Source: Isoetes taiwanensis (Eukaryota; Streptophyta; Lycopodiopsida; Isoetales; Isoetaceae). From it: 64,000 nucleotides of DNA. The stretch covers positions 7,287,268-7,351,267 of the forward strand of contig JAJEKV010000028.1 of the NCBI GenBank assembly GCA_021234155.1. The letters are read 5' to 3'. Shown piece by piece: positions 58,970 to 64,000 of the stretch. How positions within the stretch are numbered: position 1 is the stretch's first letter; each line of letters opens with the position of its first letter. The translations under genes were made by a program, and so were the position numbers. The notes below the pieces were generated by a model. The model made no database searches, had not been told where the DNA came from, and saw only the letters and a list, made by a program, of their open reading frames with translations.

Positions 58970-59410
58970 AAGCCCCTTTGCAAGATAAACATATCTTGTT
59001 GCCACGTATCAAAGGCATTAAATGGTTCCAAGGCATATACACTATGGCTTTGTTGCTCCCAATTGTGCTTCCACATGGCTTTGTAGGTTCCCAAATATGC
59101 TTCCATCGAGATGGGCATATTCCGATATGCGCCGATTATAACGATGTTGGAAGGCATTAATAGGCTATACACTGTGGATAACCCGCCACCATAGTATTAG
59201 AGACTTTAGGGTGGAGCAACTTATCCCAAAGCCATCGCCATGTATGACACAAAAGTGGCCGAAAAACAACTGAAGGGCCGTGATGCTAAAGGAAGACGAT
59301 ATACTGATTTGACAAAGTATCGCTCAAGGTATACTTTTGCATACCTCATTGATTGCCATTGGAGTCTTGCAAAAATTAAGTATGTATTTATTAGGGTCAA
59401 CATAATGCCT
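58970..59410 (-). mobile_element. Second LINE remnant, D2 copy
   Basis: Counterpart of 13,080-13,460. ERYFVKSVYRLPLASRP is still readable on the minus strand, and the WDKLLHPKV part is broken by indels. Confidence 0.5.
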
Positions 59411-60640
59411 AGTTTTAATGTTCTATCCTCTTAGCAAATGCTCTTCCTAAAGGAAGGAAATCCCCATCTTGGAAATTGGCAATTTGAGACCCCATTTGAA
59501 ACTATACTTAAACAAATGCATTGACCTTTATGCTGCAAAGGTCAAAGCGTCATAAGCGATTGTAAACTCATAAGTTTTCTATTATGCATAGATGTACCTA
59601 ATAGAAGTTCATTAAAAGCCCTGATATTTTGATGAACAATTATATTTTGAATTGTGCAAGAATAAATGGAACAGTTAAAAATGCTAGTTGAGATGTTTTA
59701 TAAAGGATGTAAAGTGGAATCTCATAATAAACATCATCAAACTAAAATGTTTATCACTACATTAGATAAGTCGACATGCCCTATGCCATTATGGAATCAT
59801 CCACCTCACTTTTCAGGTTGAAAGAACCTAATGCCGGATATATACACATGTCGCCTGGCCCATTCCTTGTTCCTTCCTTGGATCAACATCATAGTTAGTG
59901 TAAAAGTGAAAGTCGAGGCTCAAAAATTTATCTAACATGTCATCAAACAATGAATCAACTGGCCAAGTGTTATATCACAATATGGGTCGAGTCCTATTGC
60001 ATATCCCTTATAAAGATGAAACCTCTTGTCACTAAGAGGAACTTTAATTGTTTTCCCTCGACTAACATTGAATTGATTGATAGATAGATTGATAGATAGG
60101 CAGGAAGGTAAGTAAAGAAGATCCAAAACTATTATGAGATACAAAGACATGGAGAGAGAGAGAGGGAGAGCCCTCCTTTCACTCCAATTGTAAACAAAAT
60201 GAGAATCTCAATCATCCCATAACAAACAACTACTTGTAAAATCGTAGCAAATATAATACATATATTTTGCCTTGGCCCCGCATGGCATGGCTTGTTCCCT
60301 CGTTAAGATCATCATTTTTGTTACATGGTTGGAAATTCCTATTCCATTCTTGTCTACAATGTCCGGCAGGTTTTACATTTTCTTATTTTAAATGGTTTAA
60401 GGCATAAACAATTGCTTTGGACAATCCAGTGATTATGACATTATATCGAGAGCTTTCTAGGAAGGTAGCAAGAGCAAAACACTATCTAGTGGCGCCTTAG
60501 TGGTCTACATTTGGAGACAAAAAGGGTTGCTATGTATGCCATCTTCCTATGCTTCATAACTATTGTTACCATGGCACTCATGTTTTTCTATTTTCCAGTC
60601 ATAATATTCTAATACACAAAATTGAAAAACAATGACATCA
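59411..60640. other. Unannotated spacer of block D2
   Basis: Counterpart of 13,461-14,744, with the same GATAGATA and GAGAGAGA tracts (near 60,078 and 60,150). A copy of the macro-repeat start box (AAACAAATGCATTGACC) is embedded at about 59,511-59,527, which D1 lacks. No gene seen. Confidence 0.45.
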
Positions 60641-61260
60641 AATCCAAGTACTAAATATTTCTTCATTATAGCGATAAAGCAAAGCTTCATATCATGAAGG
60701 GCGGCTATATCATGCAAAAATTTGTCTTCAAGCAATCCAAGATAGTAAAGCTTCAAACTATGGCAAACATGTTTTCTTCTATTATCGAGATTGCCACAGC
60801 TATGGGAGGCAACACGTAAAGCAAATTTCCCCCGAGTAAAACTTTTTTGCTTAAGAAGTGAAAAGAAAATCTGAAACCAAGCATTGATAAGTCCTAGAAA
60901 GCCACATTTTAGATGAAGACATGCATGTAGAATAGTCCCAACTACCACAAATCCAAAGAATTATCTTCATTTGCACATCAGAAAAAAATAGAAGAAGAAG
61001 ACAATACTCACCTTACAAAGATTCAAAATTGTAATAATCTGGGGATAGTTTGTTCATGCAAGTTGCAAGAACAAAGCCAAAGTTAGTAGAGTTATCAAAG
61101 CCATGTCTAGTTTTATCGCAAATGCTGCTCCTTTAGCTATGCAAACACAATATTCCATAACTTGAGATGATATTTGATGTCCGTTTTTAGAAGAATTTCC
61201 AAGGAAACAATCCAGCCATGATCCCTATCCACAAAGCTACAATTTAAACTTTGAGCAAAT
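60640..61260 (-). pseudogene. Pentatricopeptide-repeat-like remnant
   Basis: The minus-strand frame 60,547-60,948 contains KCGFLGLINAWFQIF and ALRVASHSCGNLDNRRKHVC then HSLKLYYLGLLEDKF. These resemble plant PPR repeats (KCG.L..AW.IF; ..LRACA..GNLD.GR.VH...K). Upstream on the same strand (61,030-61,200) STNFGFVLATCMN and CVCIAKGAAFAIKLDMALIT are also PPR-like. It is short and broken, with a GTGAGT donor-like word at about 61,011, so a decayed PPR gene is likely but not proven. Most of this stretch is what D1 lacks at the 11.7-kb insert. Confidence 0.4.
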
Positions 61261-64000
61261 ACTCAAAAAGAATGTATGAAGCTTCTTTAACCAAAGTATC
61301 CTATGTTCGATGACACAAAAGGTTGACTCAAAATCGGGTACTTCATGCAAGAATTGGTAAAACAATTTGCTTGATCTTGCATTAATGCCTGGACAACCGC
61401 CATTTAATAGACATGCAACAACTGTAAACCTTGAAAAAAATGAAATAGAAAAATGGGCATCCTACCACTTAGCGGAGATTATGCAAATTAAGAATTGTGT
61501 AGCTTGCAAATAATGAAAGTTAGCTCCAAACCATGACGCAACTCATAGTTTATGGCATCTATTTACTTCCTTAATCTCCACTTGAGCAAAAGACAACAAT
61601 TGGCCTTTATACCACACCGCATTTCAAAATAAAGTAAAAAATATTTAAGAAAACATTTTTATTGAAATGACATGCAACAACTTACATGCAACTCTACATA
61701 TTAATTTCCCTTATTGCTCCATTTCTTTTAAAGTCCAAATTGAATAGAATCTAAATGGTAGATGAACATCGAACCTAAATCTTGAAGCTCATTCACTCTC
61801 CTAGTTGATTTCGAGACTTTGCATCCTTGTTCAATAGCGTCCATAAAGCTGCAATTAAAAAGAGAATGGAAATCATTCCCCGCCAAAATGATAGAGCATT
61901 ATAAGCGGTTTAGAATTGACCTCGGATTTTGCTATAAACAATTTGTTTGATGGCTTTTACATACTTGATGATTTTGAATTGTAAAACAAAAAGGTTAGAG
62001 GATAAAGGACATTATCTTGCCTACTTATATGCCCCTTGAACCATATGCAAAGCCCTGTCAAGACCATAAACATCAGCCATGTAGATAGAACCAATGGGCC
62101 TCCTAGAAATTTGTGGCATAAGGATCGCCTTTCATCCAGAACATGCACTCACTTTTTTCTTCGGATGGTGGCTTTGCCAAAGAGTAAGAAAGGACAATCT
62201 GCAAAAGAAAACATGCATTTAACAGCTAACAAATAGATGGTAAGAGGGAGTAACATAGGCATTCTTAGCACGTAACCCAACACCTTGTCTTTTTTAATTA
62301 AAGAAGATGGAGAAACACAACAATGATCTCAGGCAGCATTACGGATTCAATTTGTAATAGAAGAAGGCGGTAGAAGATAAAAAAGCAATAAAAAAGTATT
62401 TGTTAATAAGGGGCATTTTTCAACAACAAATTTGTAGGAGATGGTATTAAAGTGGACTCCATATAAGCACTCCATCTTCATTAAGCAACAATCATGATCA
62501 TTGGTGCAAAAAGATACAATATAGAGGTTACAATTTATAACAATGAAAGCTTTGTAAAACTATCATTCTTTTTGAAAATATGTACTTCAAGAAGACCCTA
62601 ACTTCGGATATGGTGCTAGAAAAAAAAGCCGGATAATAATCATAATGTCTATGGAGAAAACACAATCATTACATATCTCCGGGATAAGGGCAAACAAATA
62701 AAAAAAGCAAACAAAAAGTATTCCAATAGGATTATTGAAACTTGTCTGGCCCTGGGCATCTTCATTTTATAAAAAGGAACAAATAGCTTTTAAATACACT
62801 TGCAACAAAGGAAAAAATGAAAGTCAAACATTGAAATTGCCTCACGTTTGGAGACATACAATAGACATACCTCAATTCTTGTTGGCTTTTAAACCAATAT
62901 TAGCATGGAATGTTGATGAACATCTACATGCAAACACATGCAAAATGAAAATGGGTCTCTTCTTGCATGCATATGCCAATTGGCATTAGATCTACGTTAG
63001 CACATGCATGTAACAAAAGATAATAGCACCAAATAGCCTTCTCTTTAGCATTCATAATTGATTTTTGATAGAAGGATAAATTCACATCATGCAACATGCA
63101 TCTTCTACCATATTGATTAAATGAAAGCATTGTGAGAATGGAAACTTTACAAAGTAGAACAGAGAAAGGAGATTTATGAGTACATGTATTATGACAAAGC
63201 ATAAAATGGCAGTCTCCACAATGGCATCCTTGACCACATCAACAATTTAACAAAGACTTACTATCACTACCTCAAAAGCCATAGATTTCTCACTAAACTA
63301 CAAAAGAACTTGGATATGTATTGAAGGAAACATTGTATACCTTGTTAGAGGAATAGGAAGATGAAAAAAACAGGGCTCCTCCGCCTCTCTGATGAATCCG
63401 ATGTAATTCCAACCCTTATTTAAAAAGAATCATCATGTAGAACCAAAGACATAAACTCCGCTTTAAATATATTTAACATCTAAGAACATTACGGATCAAA
63501 TACATGCATCGATGCAAGTTTATGGTGGAAAAACATCACGAAATTTAAGGCAATGAACATCCCGAGCTATTCTTTGATTGCAAAGAGCGGACTACTGAGA
63601 GAGATAGTTAGATCTAAGGTCTTAAATAAACTCATACCAAAGCCGAACATATTCAATTTTGCAGAATTCACAAGCAGCAGATCTGTAATGGCCAAACAAT
63701 GTAGTAGAAGTAATGCATCCTTAGTCCTCTCATTAAATAGAATTTAAATAGGGAATGGCCATAAAAGATATATGACACTAAATCACATTTAGTAAATGTG
63801 GCCGGATTGGATATCTTATATCAAGCAAGGAAAAAGCAAAAATCGTAAAGAATCCAAGTGCCTAAGTCTACTATAGTTACGTGCTTCAACTAACTTGCTT
63901 CAATGCTCGCCTCAAATGAATGACCCGAAATGTTTTTCCATTAGAAATGTTAAAAACCCTCAAACATGAGAGAAATGTAAGCGAGATAAACATAAGTCGA
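61261..64000. other. Block E2 (second copy of E1), no confirmed gene
   Basis: Aligns with about 26,690-29,415. The minus-strand segment after the TTTTCTTTTGCAG acceptor at about 62,206 reads PIGSIYMADVYGLDRALHMV in one frame, a smooth protein-like stretch that E1 does not reproduce. The exon-like piece at about 63,346-63,480 matches 28,786-28,919. No known domain; the window ends inside the block. Confidence 0.4.

Noticed and set aside
1-64000. tRNA or rRNA genes
   Set aside because: No cloverleaf with A/B boxes or rRNA signature was seen on either strand; a covariance-model scan was not possible.

Overview
The window is nuclear DNA of a land plant with a large, repeat-filled genome. Plant-type evidence: Ty1-copia RNase H fragments, L1-type LINE fragments with a C-terminal zf-RVT domain, a decayed GRAS transcription-factor pseudogene, pentatricopeptide-like remnants, and a large transposon with plant-style spliced genes. 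No intact host gene, rRNA, tRNA or CRISPR array was found. The species cannot be told from the sequence.

Layout. (1) 1-5,800: end of an array of ~1.85-kb macro-repeat units (array A). (2) 5,800-14,745: block D1, a nest of copia-derived fragments, a stray macro-repeat unit and a 5'-truncated LINE. (3) 14,745-26,472: an ~11.7-kb block absent from the second copy of this locus. It carries two divergently oriented, intron-containing genes and many copies of a GGCGCC-based palindrome. (4) 26,472-30,000: block E1, mostly non-coding with a possible minus-strand exon. (5) 30,000-35,690: another copia fragment joined to a GRAS pseudogene, then featureless DNA. (6) 35,695-52,060: array B, eight full units and two partial ones. 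(7) 52,060-60,660: block D2, second copy of D1. (8) 60,660-64,000: block E2, second copy of E1. Array-D-E is thus a higher-order tandem duplication with a ~46-kb offset, reduced to ~34 kb beyond the 11.7-kb insert.

The 11.7-kb insert is the most interesting part. Its plus-strand gene (20,564 to about 24,450) starts in a strong Kozak context with a 20-base first exon. It is followed by a 658-bp intron whose splice sites restore the reading frame exactly. The product reads as a DUF8039-like domain (small beta domain common in plant transposon proteins) followed by a DUF7869-like transposase core with DKMDQ, QLDN..NKN and GHTHDDI motifs. The divergent minus-strand gene (about 18,530 to 15,050) encodes a Lys/Glu-rich linker, a segment resembling the ParB/sulfiredoxin-type motif (VNGNHSVMAA) and an unrecognised C-terminal part. 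Copies of a 22-bp perfect palindrome (half-site AAATGGCGCCA) and its half-sites lie in the first intron of one gene, an intron of the other, and the 2-kb intergenic region. I see them nowhere else in the window. This looks like a two-gene transposon with its own cis-acting site.

Caution: near-identical repeats here differ mainly by small indels and substitutions at CAG/CTG words. That pattern fits consensus errors at CHG-methylated cytosines as well as real decay. Many frameshifts, including those in the two transposon genes, may be artefacts.
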